Shown: one piece after another, positions 1-8,490 of the stretch
How positions within the stretch are numbered: the stretch's first letter is position 1
How the letters are laid out: every line of letters begins with the position of its first letter
Source of the DNA: Marinomonas spartinae
GTDB lineage: Bacteria; Pseudomonadota; Gammaproteobacteria; Pseudomonadales; Marinomonadaceae
Reading direction: 5' to 3'
NCBI RefSeq assembly: GCF_900089775.1
Contig: NZ_FLOB01000002.1
Coordinates: 1 to 64,000 of the forward strand
Length of the DNA stretch: 64,000 bases
Translations under genes and position numbers: made by a program
The notes under the pieces: model-generated
What the model saw: only the letters and a program-made list of their open reading frames with translations
Told to the model about the DNA's origin: nothing
The model's database searches: none

Positions 1-57
1 GCTGAGTTTCTGTAAGATGGCTTCTTTAAAGGCTCTTGAATGTCTTTGGTAATCCAC
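1..57 (-). CDS. Transposase-like protein, 5' end only (runs off the left edge)
   Basis: On the minus strand an open frame enters from a GTG at 57 and reads VDYQRHSRAFKEAILQKLS before leaving the window. The pattern of basic residues followed by FKEAIL-KL resembles the N-terminal helix-turn-helix of IS3-type orfA transposases; this is pattern recognition from 19 residues only. The frame is closed upstream by TAG at 82-84, and a purine-rich AGGGGGCGG lies at 71-79, about 13 bases from the GTG. The start codon is uncertain. It could equally be a decayed remnant; the rest of the gene lies outside the window. Confidence 0.45.
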   Translation of the reverse strand, partial: MDYQRHSRAFKEAILQKLS

Positions 58-341
58 TGGTTTTAACTTACCGCCCCCTGTCTATTTATAATATCAAATG
101 AGGCGACAACTATCCTGACACAGGGGGACACCCTGTTTATGTACTGAATCATAATTTAGAGCAGAAGTTAGCGGCCTCCATGATCAAAAATATCACCATC
201 AAGAAAAATGAGTTGTTGCTTGGTCTGTTTTAAATGGAGCAAGAAGAGTCTAGGTACTCGCCATTTTCTGCGGAGCTTCTATAATGTTGCGCAAAATACG
301 CGATGGTATTTATCAGGCCGATTTATTTTAGAGGAAAGAAC
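58..341. other. Non-coding region between the transposase edge and slyD
   Basis: No convincing gene is present. Three CCCTGT/ACAGGG hexamers occur at 76-81, 120-125 and 131-136; the last two form a short palindrome. Together with TGTCA at 116-120 (minus strand) they may mark the end of the insertion sequence whose transposase starts at 57. Closer to slyD a perfect TATAAT lies at 280-285, a plausible -10 box for that gene, but no good -35 is visible. Confidence 0.35.
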
Positions 342-821
342 ATGTCAATAGCAGACAATCAAGTTGTCACGTTTCACTACACACTTCGTCATGGTGATGA
401 ACTGATCGAAACATCCGCAGGTAAAGATCCCATTTCCTATCTGCATGGTCACAGTAATGTCATCCCTGGCCTTGAAAAAGCCATGGAAGGAAAAGAAGCC
501 GGTGCTGAATTTGAAGTCACGGTTCCTATGGCTGAAGCTTATGGGGAGCGTCATGAAGATCGTCAACAACAAGTGCCAGTAAAACACCTTCAAGGCGCAA
601 AGCGCTGGAAGCCTGGTATGGTTGCGATGGTTCAGACCGATCAAGGCGCGCGTCAAGTCACCATTATTAAAGCTGGTCTTAAACATGCCACAGTGGATTT
701 GAATCATCCTCTGTCTGGTAAGGATTTGACTTTCAATGTCGAAATTGTTGACACACGTGAGGCGACGGATGATGAAATAGCGCACGGCCATGCTCATGGG
801 CTGGGGGGACACCAACACTAA
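342..821 (+). CDS. slyD: FKBP-type peptidyl-prolyl cis-trans isomerase, SlyD-like
   Basis: This is a cytoplasmic prolyl isomerase and chaperone of the SlyD group, 159 residues. The FKBP half begins at NQVVTFHYTL, has the active-site-type stretch VIPGLEKAMEGKEAG, and is interrupted at about residues 70-120 by the IF (insert-in-flap) chaperone domain typical of SlyD. The C-terminus HGHAHGLGGHQH is a short histidine-rich tail that may bind nickel or other metals. The start is taken at 342 because GAGGAAAGAA ends just upstream; the longer frame from 303 has no ribosome site. It is a single gene ending in a strong terminator. The family assignment is secure; metal binding is inferred from the tail. 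Confidence 0.88.
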   Translation: MSIADNQVVTFHYTLRHGDELIETSAGKDPISYLHGHSNVIPGLEKAMEGKEAGAEFEVTVPMAEAYGERHEDRQQQVPVKHLQGAKRWKPGMVAMVQTDQGARQVTIIKAGLKHATVDLNHPLSGKDLTFNVEIVDTREATDDEIAHGHAHGLGGHQH

Positions 822-854
822 GAGTACTCACTCGCTTATCAGATTTATAATGAC

Positions 855-905
855 AAAAAAACCACCAGTCGTAATGTCCTAGAACATTGCTCTGGTGGTT
901 TTTTT
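855..905. terminator. Rho-independent terminator after slyD
   Basis: A 14-bp perfect stem (855-868 with 892-905) has the core ACCACCAG/CTGGTGGT, with A-runs on the left and T-runs on the right, so it can act on either strand. It separates slyD from the Fur-controlled operon. Confidence 0.85.
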
Positions 906-962
906 ATGGTGTGTATTGATGGTGCGTGAATGTTGTCAGAGATCATGTATGAAGCTAAAAAT

Positions 963-1030
963 AAATGATAATCGTTATTGTTTTCTTGACAGCTCAATAA
1001 TTCGATAACATTATTGATAATCATTATCAT
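963..1030 (+). promoter_or_regulatory. Fur-controlled promoter with two Fur boxes
   Basis: Two Fur-box-like sequences flank a sigma-70 promoter. Box 1 (963-980) contains AATGATAATCGTTATT. Box 2 (1012-1030) contains TGATAATCATTATCA, very close to the classical GATAATGATAATCATTATC. Between them TTGACA (986-991) and CATTAT (1009-1014) are 17 bases apart, so Fur bound at box 2 would cover the -10 region. This predicts iron repression of the downstream fagA-fumC pair. Confidence 0.85.
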
Positions 1031-1052
1031 CTCAATAGTGTAGGACAAGATT

Positions 1053-1427
1053 ATGAGCCATCATATAGTGCCTTTCTCCGTGTTTGAACAAATGATTCAA
1101 GGTGGACGATGTGCCGATACCCCGCAAGTGCTTTACCGTTACCTTGACATAAGTGAAGAGTACGCTGAGCGGCTAAGTATAAATGATGCGATGTCTTTGC
1201 ATCAGCGCGTATTTAATGTTTTGCTTGATACAGTGTGTGATACCAGTTTGGCGATCTACTGGCGCGAAACCTGTTTAGATATGTTGTATCGCCCTTTGGC
1301 GAACTTAAAGCGTCTCATTATTACTTACCAAGATGCTAAGTCCTATTTTAAACTGGAGCATGATCTGCGCACGCTGAGTCACTACTTTCTTTCCAGCTTA
1401 CAACAAGAAGGCGATGAAACAAGATGA
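1053..1427 (+). CDS. fagA: FagA-like small protein (Fur-associated gene)
   Basis: This 124-residue soluble protein has no known catalytic motif. Its position between a Fur-box promoter and fumC matches fagA, the first gene of the fagA-fumC-orfX-sodA operon described in Pseudomonas aeruginosa. The stretch LLDTVCDTSLAIYWRETCLD followed by RPLANL looks like the conserved centre of that family as I remember it. Function of the family is unknown. The stop overlaps the start of fumC by four bases (ATGA), so translation is probably coupled. Unlike the Pseudomonas operon, no orfX or sodA follows here. Confidence 0.6.
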   Translation: MSHHIVPFSVFEQMIQGGRCADTPQVLYRYLDISEEYAERLSINDAMSLHQRVFNVLLDTVCDTSLAIYWRETCLDMLYRPLANLKRLIITYQDAKSYFKLEHDLRTLSHYFLSSLQQEGDETR

Positions 1428-2800
1428 AAACGCGTATTGAAAAAGACAGCATGGGTGAGTTAAATGTTCCAGAAGGTGCTCTATATGGCGCGCAAACACA
1501 GCGAGCTATTAATAACTTTCCGATTAGCGGTGAGCCACTACCAGAAGCCTTTATTCGAGCTTTGATTACCCTAAAAGCTGCCGCAGCTCGGGCGAATCAG
1601 TCCCTTGAGTGCATCACACCAGAGATGTCTATCGCCATTCAGGCAGCCTGTGATGAACTGCTTAATGATCCTGCGTTGATGAGCCACTTTCCTGTCGATG
1701 TCTTCCAAACGGGTTCTGGTACCAGTACTAATATGAACGCGAACGAAGTGATCGCGACGCTGGCGACCCGTCATTTGGGGGAAAAGGTAAGCCCGAACGA
1801 TCACGTAAATTATGGGCAAAGCAGTAATGACATCATTCCAACCGCTATTCATGTGAGCGCTTCAATAGAGCTACTTGGGCATTTAATACCTGCTATTACT
1901 CATTTGAAAAAGGCGATTGAAGAGAAGGGAGATGCTCTGGCCGGCTATACTAAAACAGGTCGTACCCATTTAATGGATGCCATGCCTGTGCGTTTTGACC
2001 AAACCTTTCATGGCTGGGCGGCACAATTGCAAGACAACTTAGATAATCTAAGGTACATAGAAGGTAAGATTACGCAATTAGCTCAAGGTGGTACGGCTGT
2101 AGGCACTGGCATTAATGCTCATCCAGAATTCGCGGCGGTATTTGCCAAAGAGCTATCGGATTTGACCCATATTACCTTTGAGCCAGGAAAGAACTTCTTT
2201 GCCTTAATTGGCTCTCAAGATACAGCGGTTGCATTATCGGGTCAGCTGAAAGCGGTTGCTGTTAGCTATATGAAAATTGCCAATGATCTGCGCTGGATGA
2301 ACTCTGGCCCATTAGCAGGCTTAGGTGAAATTACGCTGCAAGCGTTGCAGCCTGGTTCATCCATTATGCCGGGAAAGGTCAATCCAGTGATTCCAGAAGC
2401 CACTGCGATGGTAGCCGCTCAGGTAATCGGTAACGATGCCGCTATTACTATTGGCGGTCAAGCGGGCAACTTTGAATTAAATGTTATGTTGCCAATGATC
2501 GCCAAAAACCTGCTTAACAGCATTAAATTATTAGCTAATAGTGCCTATCTTCTGGCAGACAACGCTATCTCGACACTAACCGTTAATGAAGACAAGCTCA
2601 ATGATGCTTTGCACCGTAATCCTATCCTAGTAACCGCTTTGAATCCGATTATTGGTTATCTTAAAGCCGCTGACATTGCTAAAAAGGCCTACAAAGAAGG
2701 CCGGCCTGTGGTGGACGTGGCAGAAGAAGAAACCGACTTAAGTCGAGAAGAGCTGCTTGCTTTGCTAGATCCCGCTAAGCTGACACAGGGCGGAATATAG
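1424..2800 (+). CDS. fumC: Class II (iron-independent) fumarate hydratase
   Basis: It catalyses the reversible hydration of fumarate to malate in the TCA cycle, using a homotetramer without an iron-sulfur cluster. Its 458 residues fit the family. Visible motifs are GSGTSTNMNANEV near residue 97, the HxN-type GRTHLMDA near 183, and the superfamily signature GSSIMPGKVNP near 318, which carries the flexible catalytic-serine loop. Transcription from the Fur-box promoter through fagA makes sense: when iron is short, this enzyme replaces iron-sulfur fumarases. It ends before two hairpins. Confidence 0.95.
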   Translation: MKTRIEKDSMGELNVPEGALYGAQTQRAINNFPISGEPLPEAFIRALITLKAAAARANQSLECITPEMSIAIQAACDELLNDPALMSHFPVDVFQTGSGTSTNMNANEVIATLATRHLGEKVSPNDHVNYGQSSNDIIPTAIHVSASIELLGHLIPAITHLKKAIEEKGDALAGYTKTGRTHLMDAMPVRFDQTFHGWAAQLQDNLDNLRYIEGKITQLAQGGTAVGTGINAHPEFAAVFAKELSDLTHITFEPGKNFFALIGSQDTAVALSGQLKAVAVSYMKIANDLRWMNSGPLAGLGEITLQALQPGSSIMPGKVNPVIPEATAMVAAQVIGNDAAITIGGQAGNFELNVMLPMIAKNLLNSIKLLANSAYLLADNAISTLTVNEDKLNDALHRNPILVTALNPIIGYLKAADIAKKAYKEGRPVVDVAEEETDLSREELLALLDPAKLTQGGI

Positions 2801-2832
2801 CGCTTTTTTAGGCAAGTCTACTTGTTCTGTTC

Positions 2833-2868
2833 CTTCTAGGGGCTTGCAACACCCTAGAAGTGTTTTAT
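2833..2868 (+). terminator. Hairpin after fumC, possible first terminator
   Basis: CTTCTAGGG (2833-2841) pairs with CCCTAGAAG (2852-2860), followed by TGTTTTATTT. The T-run is interrupted, so this is weaker than the next hairpin at 2890. Confidence 0.5.
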
Positions 2869-2889
2869 TTGGTTATTCCCTTACCAAAT

Positions 2890-2931
2890 AAGGCAAAAAA
2901 ACCAGCTTATTTTGCTGGTTTTTTTTGCCTT
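2890..2931. terminator. Strong bidirectional terminator after fumC
   Basis: A long stem pairs AAGGC plus seven A and CCAGC (2890-2906) with GCTGG plus eight T and GCCTT (2914-2931), with a small TTATTTT-type loop. This closes the fagA-fumC operon. Confidence 0.85.
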
Positions 2932-3081
2932 AAAATTAGAGTTTTCTTGTTGCTTACCAATAGGGAGGTGGCATCGTTTTATCTGAAAACAGTGAACTAA
3001 ATGTGTACTAAATAATAAACTTTTCAGTGATCGTCATTGGCTACTGTTTAACGATTGACGACGGATAAGAAGGGGTGGAAT

Positions 3082-3122
3082 AATTTACTTGCCTATGCAA
3101 TTGTTGCATAGGCAAGTAAATT
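3082..3122 (+). promoter_or_regulatory. Palindromic operator upstream of the MarR-efflux operon
   Basis: A 19-bp perfect inverted repeat (3082-3100 and 3104-3122) with a 3-base centre lies 25 bases before the marR start. It contains two TTGC-N4-GCAA boxes, TTGCCTATGCAA (3089-3100) and TTGCATAGGCAA (3104-3115), with centres 15 bp apart. Size and symmetry fit two MarR dimers. Autoregulation of the operon is inferred. Confidence 0.75.
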
Positions 3123-3147
3123 TATTCGGGTTTTAATTAAATCAATC

Positions 3148-3618
3148 ATGACGCTAAATAAACAACAAATTAATGAGCAATTATTTTCCAGTATTGGTTT
3201 TTTGCTTGGTAGAACGAACCATATAAAGGATCGCCTTCTTGACCAATATTTAGCTCAAGAAGAGATTACCTCCAGTCAAGTTAAGGTACTTTTGATACTT
3301 TACTTTATGGGAACTCAGCGTTCTTCCGATATTAGTAAAACATTGAGTGTTGATGGTAGTGCAATGACGCGAATGTTAGATCGATTAGAGAAAAAGCAAC
3401 TCATTAAGCGAGAGACGGACCTTGAAGATCGTCGCTCTACTCTCATTCAGTTGACAGAAGAGGGCCGTATTGTGACCGATAGGGCAATGCCTTTTATACA
3501 GACGGCGATAGATCACTTAGTGGACTGCTTATCAACGCAAGAACAGCAAAATCTCCAGCATTGTTTAAGCAAAATAGTCAGTTCTTTTCCCTCAGAAAAG
3601 TTCGTATTGTCTAAATAA
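3148..3618 (+). CDS. MarR-family transcriptional regulator of an efflux operon
   Basis: This 156-residue winged-helix repressor resembles EmrR/SlyA. The recognition region is visible as RSSDISKTLSVDGSAMTRMLDRLEKK (about 62-87) followed by the wing DLEDRRSTLIQLTEEGR, whose Asp-Arg-Arg is typical of MarR DNA contacts. It is the first gene of a likely four-gene operon with an outer membrane factor, a membrane fusion protein and an MFS pump, 11 bases ahead of the next gene. With the 41-bp palindrome upstream it probably represses the whole operon until an aromatic or hydrophobic compound binds. The ligand cannot be told from sequence. No good Shine-Dalgarno precedes the ATG. Confidence 0.9.
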   Translation: MTLNKQQINEQLFSSIGFLLGRTNHIKDRLLDQYLAQEEITSSQVKVLLILYFMGTQRSSDISKTLSVDGSAMTRMLDRLEKKQLIKRETDLEDRRSTLIQLTEEGRIVTDRAMPFIQTAIDHLVDCLSTQEQQNLQHCLSKIVSSFPSEKFVLSK

Positions 3619-3629
3619 AAGGATGCAAA

Positions 3630-5063
3630 ATGTTAAAGTTGGCAAAAATTACTACTTTTATGTCGTTATGCTTTCTGTACGGCTGTGCGCCGCCAGCATA
3701 TATTAAAACGCATAATACCATGGATGGTGATGCCCTGATTAAACACGCGAGCGACTTACAAACAAAGCATTTGTATTCTGCTAATTGGCCTGCCCAGTCC
3801 TGGTGGCTGTCATTAGATGACGCTCAGTTGAATCGACTTATTACTCAGGCGTTAAAACACAGTCCCGATATGCAAATGGCAAACGCAAATTTAGAAAAAG
3901 CGTCGGCTTATGTGATGGCGGCAGACAGTAAATTTGATCCTGTAGTTTCTGCGAATGCGGGAGCGACTCGTTCGCGCTTGTCTCGTATAGAAGACCCTGC
4001 CTACCAAGGAAGTCGGTACGGAACCGTCTATAATCTTGGCTTAAATATGAACTACTCTTTTGATTTATGGGGTGGGAATAAAGCGGCTTGGATTGCCAGT
4101 GTCAATGATCAAAAAGCAGCGGAAATAGATCATCAAGCCGCAAAAATTAAATTATCTTCGGCTATTATTCGCACTTATGTGCAGCTTGCAAATGCTTATT
4201 CTTTAGAAGACCTAGCAAAGGATGATCTTAAGCGAACACAGCGCATTGTTTCCATTACTCAACTACTCTTGAAGAATGGTTTAACATCAGACGACCACTT
4301 ATACACAGCACAAAGTAATGAGGCGTCAGCCAAACAAGTCTTGAAACAACGTGCTTTGTCGATTCAGTTATTGAAAAATGCCTTAGCTACTTTGGTAGGA
4401 GAAGGGCCGGATCTTGCCGATACCATAACTCGTCCTACTGTCGAGATGGGAAATAAGCTTAGATTGCCGCAACAACTACCAGCGAACTTAATGGCGCATC
4501 GTCCCGACATCGTAGCGGCAAAATGGCGTGTCGAGGCGGCAAGTAAGAACATTGATGTTGCTAAAACACGTTTTTATCCCAATGTGAACTTAAGTGCGGC
4601 GGCAGGTTTTAAAGCGGTTGCGGGGGACGCATTCTTTGGTGAACCAAGCCGTTCTTGGAGCGTTGGTCCAGCGATTTCCTTACCTTTATTTACGAAAGAT
4701 CTAAAAGCTAATTTGATTAATAAAACAGCGTCTTATGACACGGCTGTTGCTCAATACAATAAGATCATCACTAAAGCGTTCGGGGATATAGCTGACAAAG
4801 TGTTATCGATTAAGTCCATCAATGAGCAAATAAAAGACGCGCAAAAAAGTCTCCAGTTAGCATCCAAAAGCTACCACATCACAGAAAAACGTTACCAGTC
4901 AGGTATGGGGAGTCAGCTAGAAGTGCTGCTCATTGAAAATCAATTACTACAAGCTGAATCGGTCGTCACCCAATTGAAAAACCAACTGCAAGAGCAGCAA
5001 GTCGCCTTAGTTGAGGCGTTAGGTGGTGGCTTTGAAGATAAATCAACTTCTATTGATGGGTGA
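3630..5063 (+). CDS. Outer membrane efflux lipoprotein (NodT/TolC family)
   Basis: It forms the outer membrane duct of a tripartite efflux pump. A type II signal peptide ends in the lipobox LYGC with the lipidated Cys at 19. Two outer membrane efflux repeats follow, roughly 70-260 and 290-470, each rich in long alpha-helical Ala/Lys/Gln sequence; MAHRPDIVAAKWRVEAA near 288 is the characteristic start of the second repeat. Length 477 is normal. It lies between marR and the fusion protein gene; its stop overlaps the next start by four bases. The substrate is unknown. Confidence 0.9.
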   Translation: MLKLAKITTFMSLCFLYGCAPPAYIKTHNTMDGDALIKHASDLQTKHLYSANWPAQSWWLSLDDAQLNRLITQALKHSPDMQMANANLEKASAYVMAADSKFDPVVSANAGATRSRLSRIEDPAYQGSRYGTVYNLGLNMNYSFDLWGGNKAAWIASVNDQKAAEIDHQAAKIKLSSAIIRTYVQLANAYSLEDLAKDDLKRTQRIVSITQLLLKNGLTSDDHLYTAQSNEASAKQVLKQRALSIQLLKNALATLVGEGPDLADTITRPTVEMGNKLRLPQQLPANLMAHRPDIVAAKWRVEAASKNIDVAKTRFYPNVNLSAAAGFKAVAGDAFFGEPSRSWSVGPAISLPLFTKDLKANLINKTASYDTAVAQYNKIITKAFGDIADKVLSIKSINEQIKDAQKSLQLASKSYHITEKRYQSGMGSQLEVLLIENQLLQAESVVTQLKNQLQEQQVALVEALGGGFEDKSTSIDG

Positions 5064-6259
5064 ACAAAATTATGCAAGACAATGACAACACAGTGACACC
5101 AAAGAAGAGCCAACGTAAGAAGAGTTTAATGATCTTTCTTGGCATAATTATTTTGGGTGCGATCGGAGTAGGCGGGTACTACGAAGAATTTGTTGTGGGT
5201 AATACAACAACAGATGATGCGTACGTAAAAGGTAATATTGTCTCTATTACGCCAGAGACAGTGGGTACTGTCACGGAAATTGCTGCGGATAATGGCGACT
5301 TTGTGAAAAAAGGGCAGGTGTTAGTACGGTTCGATCAAACCGATGCTGATCTGCAGTTTGAAAATGCGAAAGCACAATTAGCCCAAGCGGTTCGAAAAGT
5401 GCGGGCTATGTTTAATAATGTGACTCAAGCCGAAGCCGTAGTTGAGGCGAATAAGATTGCTCTTCACAAAGCACAAAGAGACTATGATCGCCGTAAAAAC
5501 ATGGTCAAAGCAGGTGGTTTGTCTCAAGAAGATTTAAGCCACGCAAAAGACATGGTGGAGTCAGCGCAAACCCAACTGAATGTAGCGGAGGAGCAGCTGA
5601 AGGCTCAATCCTCTATGATATCGGGCACCACAGTGGAAACGCATCCAATTGTTTTATCAGCCATTTCAGCGTTGAAGCAGGCCTATCTAGCTAAGCAGCG
5701 TACCAGTATTGTAGCCCCTGTCACCGGTTATGTGGCACGTCGTCAAGTACAGTTAGGGCAGCGTGTTTCACCAAACTCTACTTTAATGGCGGTTGTACCT
5801 CTTAATGAAGTGTGGGTCGATGCCAACTTCAAAGAGACGCAGCTGGATAATATGCGTATTGGACAGCCAGTGAAGTTAGTAAGCGACCTTTATGGTGACA
5901 AGGTGGTCTACCACGGTACGGTAGAAAGCTTGGGAATCGGTACTGGCAGCGCGTTTTCTGTGCTACCTGCACAAAATGCGACGGGCAACTGGATTAAAAT
6001 CGTTCAACGTTTACCTGTTCGAATTAAGCTGGATACCAATGACCTAGCAGCTCATCCTCTGCGTATTGGTTTGTCGATGAATGTCGATGTGGATACAGTC
6101 ACGCAAACGGGCAAGTTGTTATCAACTAGCAGCCCTAAAAAGCCACGCTATGAAACCAATGTCTACCAGAAGCAGATGGAAAACATCCAGCAGATCGTTA
6201 GCAGAATTATAAAAGACAATGATCCCCAACTAAACCATGCACCTAAAAACAAGTCGTAA
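5060..6259 (+). CDS. HlyD/EmrA-family membrane fusion protein
   Basis: This periplasmic adaptor links the inner-membrane pump to the outer membrane duct. It has a short cytoplasmic N-terminus, one membrane segment (about 24-44), then TTDDAYVKGNIVSITPETVG, the standard beginning of EmrA-type fusion proteins. A lipoyl-like half-motif, an alpha-helical hairpin (about 100-190) and the second lipoyl half near APVTGYVARRQVQLGQ follow. The GTG at 5060 overlaps the previous stop; ATG at 5072 is an equally possible start, as neither has a clear ribosome site. The gene sits 9 bases before the MFS pump gene. Confidence 0.9.
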   Translation: MNKIMQDNDNTVTPKKSQRKKSLMIFLGIIILGAIGVGGYYEEFVVGNTTTDDAYVKGNIVSITPETVGTVTEIAADNGDFVKKGQVLVRFDQTDADLQFENAKAQLAQAVRKVRAMFNNVTQAEAVVEANKIALHKAQRDYDRRKNMVKAGGLSQEDLSHAKDMVESAQTQLNVAEEQLKAQSSMISGTTVETHPIVLSAISALKQAYLAKQRTSIVAPVTGYVARRQVQLGQRVSPNSTLMAVVPLNEVWVDANFKETQLDNMRIGQPVKLVSDLYGDKVVYHGTVESLGIGTGSAFSVLPAQNATGNWIKIVQRLPVRIKLDTNDLAAHPLRIGLSMNVDVDTVTQTGKLLSTSSPKKPRYETNVYQKQMENIQQIVSRIIKDNDPQLNHAPKNKS

Positions 6260-6268
6260 GGGTGACCT

Positions 6269-7789
6269 ATGAGCCAACAAGAAGGGTTTCGACCAGCGAA
6301 TATGGCGCTCTGTGTGTTCGCCATTGCGCTGGGGGTATTTATGCAGGTGTTGGATACCACTATTGCCAACGTCGCGTTGCCGACCATTTCTGGCAATATG
6401 GGTGTCAGTTTTACCCAAGGTACTTGGGTCATTACGTCGTTTACCGTTTGTAATGCCATAGGGTTGCCGATTACCTCTTGGTTGAGTCGTCGGTTTGGTG
6501 AAGTTCAGTTCTATATTGCGGCTTTGTTTTGCTTTATAGCGACGTCATTCATGTGTGGTATCTCGCAAAACATGGCTGAGATCGTGTTTTTTCGGGCCCT
6601 ACAAGGTTTATCGGCGGCTCCTTTGTTTCCAATGAGCCAAGTGTTATTGATGTCGATCTTTCCGCGAGCAAAGCGCGGGATGGCCTTGGCTTTGATCGGC
6701 ATGGTAGCGGTTGTTGGTCCGATCGTTGGCCCAATATTAGGTGGGTGGTTAACCTATAATTACAGCTGGCCATGGATTTTCTTTATTAATATACCGGTTG
6801 GTATTTTTTCCATCGTGGTAATTTTGTCGCAATTTAAAAATCGTCCGCAGGAAAAAACCAAACCGAAATTAGATATGGTTGGTTTGGTGTCCATGGCCCT
6901 TGGGGTTGGTGCGCTGCAAATTGTATTAGACAAAGGGAATGACTTAGATTGGTTTGCCAATAACTGGATTATTGCAGGTTCAGTCTTTGCTGCCATCATG
7001 TTGATCTTTATGGTGATTTGGGAATTAACTGACGAACATCCGGTCATTAATCTGCGTCTGTTTGCTAATCGTAACTTTTGTGTTGGCACCATTTTGTTGA
7101 CGCTTGGCTACGGTGGCTTTTTCAGTATCAACCTGATTCTTCCCCAATGGCTGCAAACCCAAATGGGTTATACCGCGTTATGGGCGGGTCTGGCTGCGGC
7201 ACCAATGGGGGTCTTGCCGTTGCTGCTGTCACCTATTCTGGGTAAGCTTGGGCATAGACTTGATATGCGTTGGTTAGCGGCTAGCTCATTTGTGGTGATT
7301 GGAATCAGCTGTTATTGGCGGGCACATTTTAATTTGGACGTGAATTTTGCCACAGTGGCGTTAGTTCAGTTATTTATGGGATTGGGAATAGGGCTATTTT
7401 TTATGCCCACGACGACCATTTTGATGTCGGATCTAAATGGTCACGAAATTGCTGATGGTGCTTCTCTATCAAGCTTTATTAGAACCTTGGGGGCGAGCTT
7501 CTCATCTTCTCTTACAGCATGGATATGGGCACGTAACTCAAGTCTTCATCATTCGTTACTGAGTGAAAATATCTCGCAATATAACCCATTGGTGTCGCAA
7601 CAACTTCAACACCCAACGGTAGAAAGCTTGTTGCAATTTAATCAATCGGTGACCTCACAAGGCTTAATGCTGTCGACAATTGATCTGTTTGCAATGTTGA
7701 CGGTGTTATTCCTAGTGCTCACGCCTTTTGTTTTCTTTACCAAAAAAGCGGCTAGTGATGACTCTAGCAGCGTTTCTGGTGGCCATTAA
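6269..7789 (+). CDS. DHA2-family MFS multidrug transporter (EmrB-like)
   Basis: This proton-driven inner-membrane exporter of the 14-helix DHA2 family has 506 residues. Early signature VLDTTIANVALPTISG is the family's motif D1 region; SRRFGEVQF and PRAKRGMALALIGMV mark the loop 2-3 and loop 4-5 motifs, and VVGPIVGPILGGW is antiporter motif C. The protein works with the preceding fusion protein and outer membrane lipoprotein. Substrates for such pumps are usually hydrophobic drugs, uncouplers, phenolics or bile-like compounds; here the substrate is not known. The operon ends with a weak hairpin. Confidence 0.92.
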   Translation: MSQQEGFRPANMALCVFAIALGVFMQVLDTTIANVALPTISGNMGVSFTQGTWVITSFTVCNAIGLPITSWLSRRFGEVQFYIAALFCFIATSFMCGISQNMAEIVFFRALQGLSAAPLFPMSQVLLMSIFPRAKRGMALALIGMVAVVGPIVGPILGGWLTYNYSWPWIFFINIPVGIFSIVVILSQFKNRPQEKTKPKLDMVGLVSMALGVGALQIVLDKGNDLDWFANNWIIAGSVFAAIMLIFMVIWELTDEHPVINLRLFANRNFCVGTILLTLGYGGFFSINLILPQWLQTQMGYTALWAGLAAAPMGVLPLLLSPILGKLGHRLDMRWLAASSFVVIGISCYWRAHFNLDVNFATVALVQLFMGLGIGLFFMPTTTILMSDLNGHEIADGASLSSFIRTLGASFSSSLTAWIWARNSSLHHSLLSENISQYNPLVSQQLQHPTVESLLQFNQSVTSQGLMLSTIDLFAMLTVLFLVLTPFVFFTKKAASDDSSSVSGGH

Positions 7790-7810
7790 AAAGGAAAATG
7801 AGATCAAGAG

Positions 7811-7861
7811 TACCGAACGCTCTCAGAACAGAAATTGGGGGCGTTTCGGTATGTTGTTTTT
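7811..7861 (+). terminator. Weak terminator after the efflux operon
   Basis: TACCGAACGC (7811-7820) pairs with GCGTTTCGGTA (7841-7851) with one bulged base, followed by TGTTGTTTTT. The T-run is broken, so efficiency is uncertain. Confidence 0.5.
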
Positions 7862-7874
7862 AACGTTACTCATG

Positions 7875-8330
7875 TTAAAGCGCTTTGCTCATAAAGACGC
7901 TATATGGGTCGAGTTTATAATCGGCAAATGGCCCACATTCTGTAAAACCGTATTTTTGGTAGAGCCTTCTTGCAGGTTCAAAGAAATTCTGTGAACCTGT
8001 TTCTAAACTGATTTTCTTCATCCCTTGTTCCATGGCTGTACGCAAAATATGCTGTAAAAGTGAAGAGGCTACCCCTTTATTGCGCGCGGTATTGTTCGTT
8101 CGCATGGATTTTATCTCGCCGTGGGTTGCATCTAATTGTTTGAGGGCACCACAGCCAAGTAGTTGATCGTTTTCCCACACTGTCCAGAAGGTAATATTGG
8201 ACTTTTTTAATCCACTTAAATCCAGAGCATGAACACTTTCTGCGGGAGACGTAGCATGCATGTCGTTTAGATGCTCAGTCAATAACTGTGCGATTTCTGG
8301 GCCAGACAAATCATCGACTTGAATATTCAT
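7875..8330 (-). CDS. GNAT-family N-acetyltransferase
   Basis: This 151-residue single-domain acetyltransferase uses acetyl-CoA to acetylate an amine on an unknown substrate. The acetyl-CoA pyrophosphate loop is visible as RNKGVASSLLQH (motif A, R/Q-x-x-G-x-G/A), preceded by the beta-4 strand GEIKSMRTNN and followed by the C-terminal YQKYGFTECGPFADY. This arrangement resembles the YsnE-like GNAT group. AAGGA precedes the ATG at 8330. It converges on the efflux operon and has no obvious partner. Confidence 0.82.
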   Translation of the reverse strand: MNIQVDDLSGPEIAQLLTEHLNDMHATSPAESVHALDLSGLKKSNITFWTVWENDQLLGCGALKQLDATHGEIKSMRTNNTARNKGVASSLLQHILRTAMEQGMKKISLETGSQNFFEPARRLYQKYGFTECGPFADYKLDPYSVFMSKAL

Positions 8331-8490
8331 AGGTGTCCTTAAGCATTATTTTCTTGGTGTATATGGCTTTCTTATCGAACTGCTTGATTCGTAACAAATA
8401 TAATGCTTATCTTGGGTTCTTTCTACAACTTCGTTAAATCGCAAGCAACAACACGACATTTTTGCACTGATGAGCAAAAGAGGAGTTCGA

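Noticed and set aside
345..818. A long open frame antisense to slyD
   Set aside because: It covers almost exactly the SlyD gene in another frame, has no ribosome site and no recognisable domain; it is a shadow.
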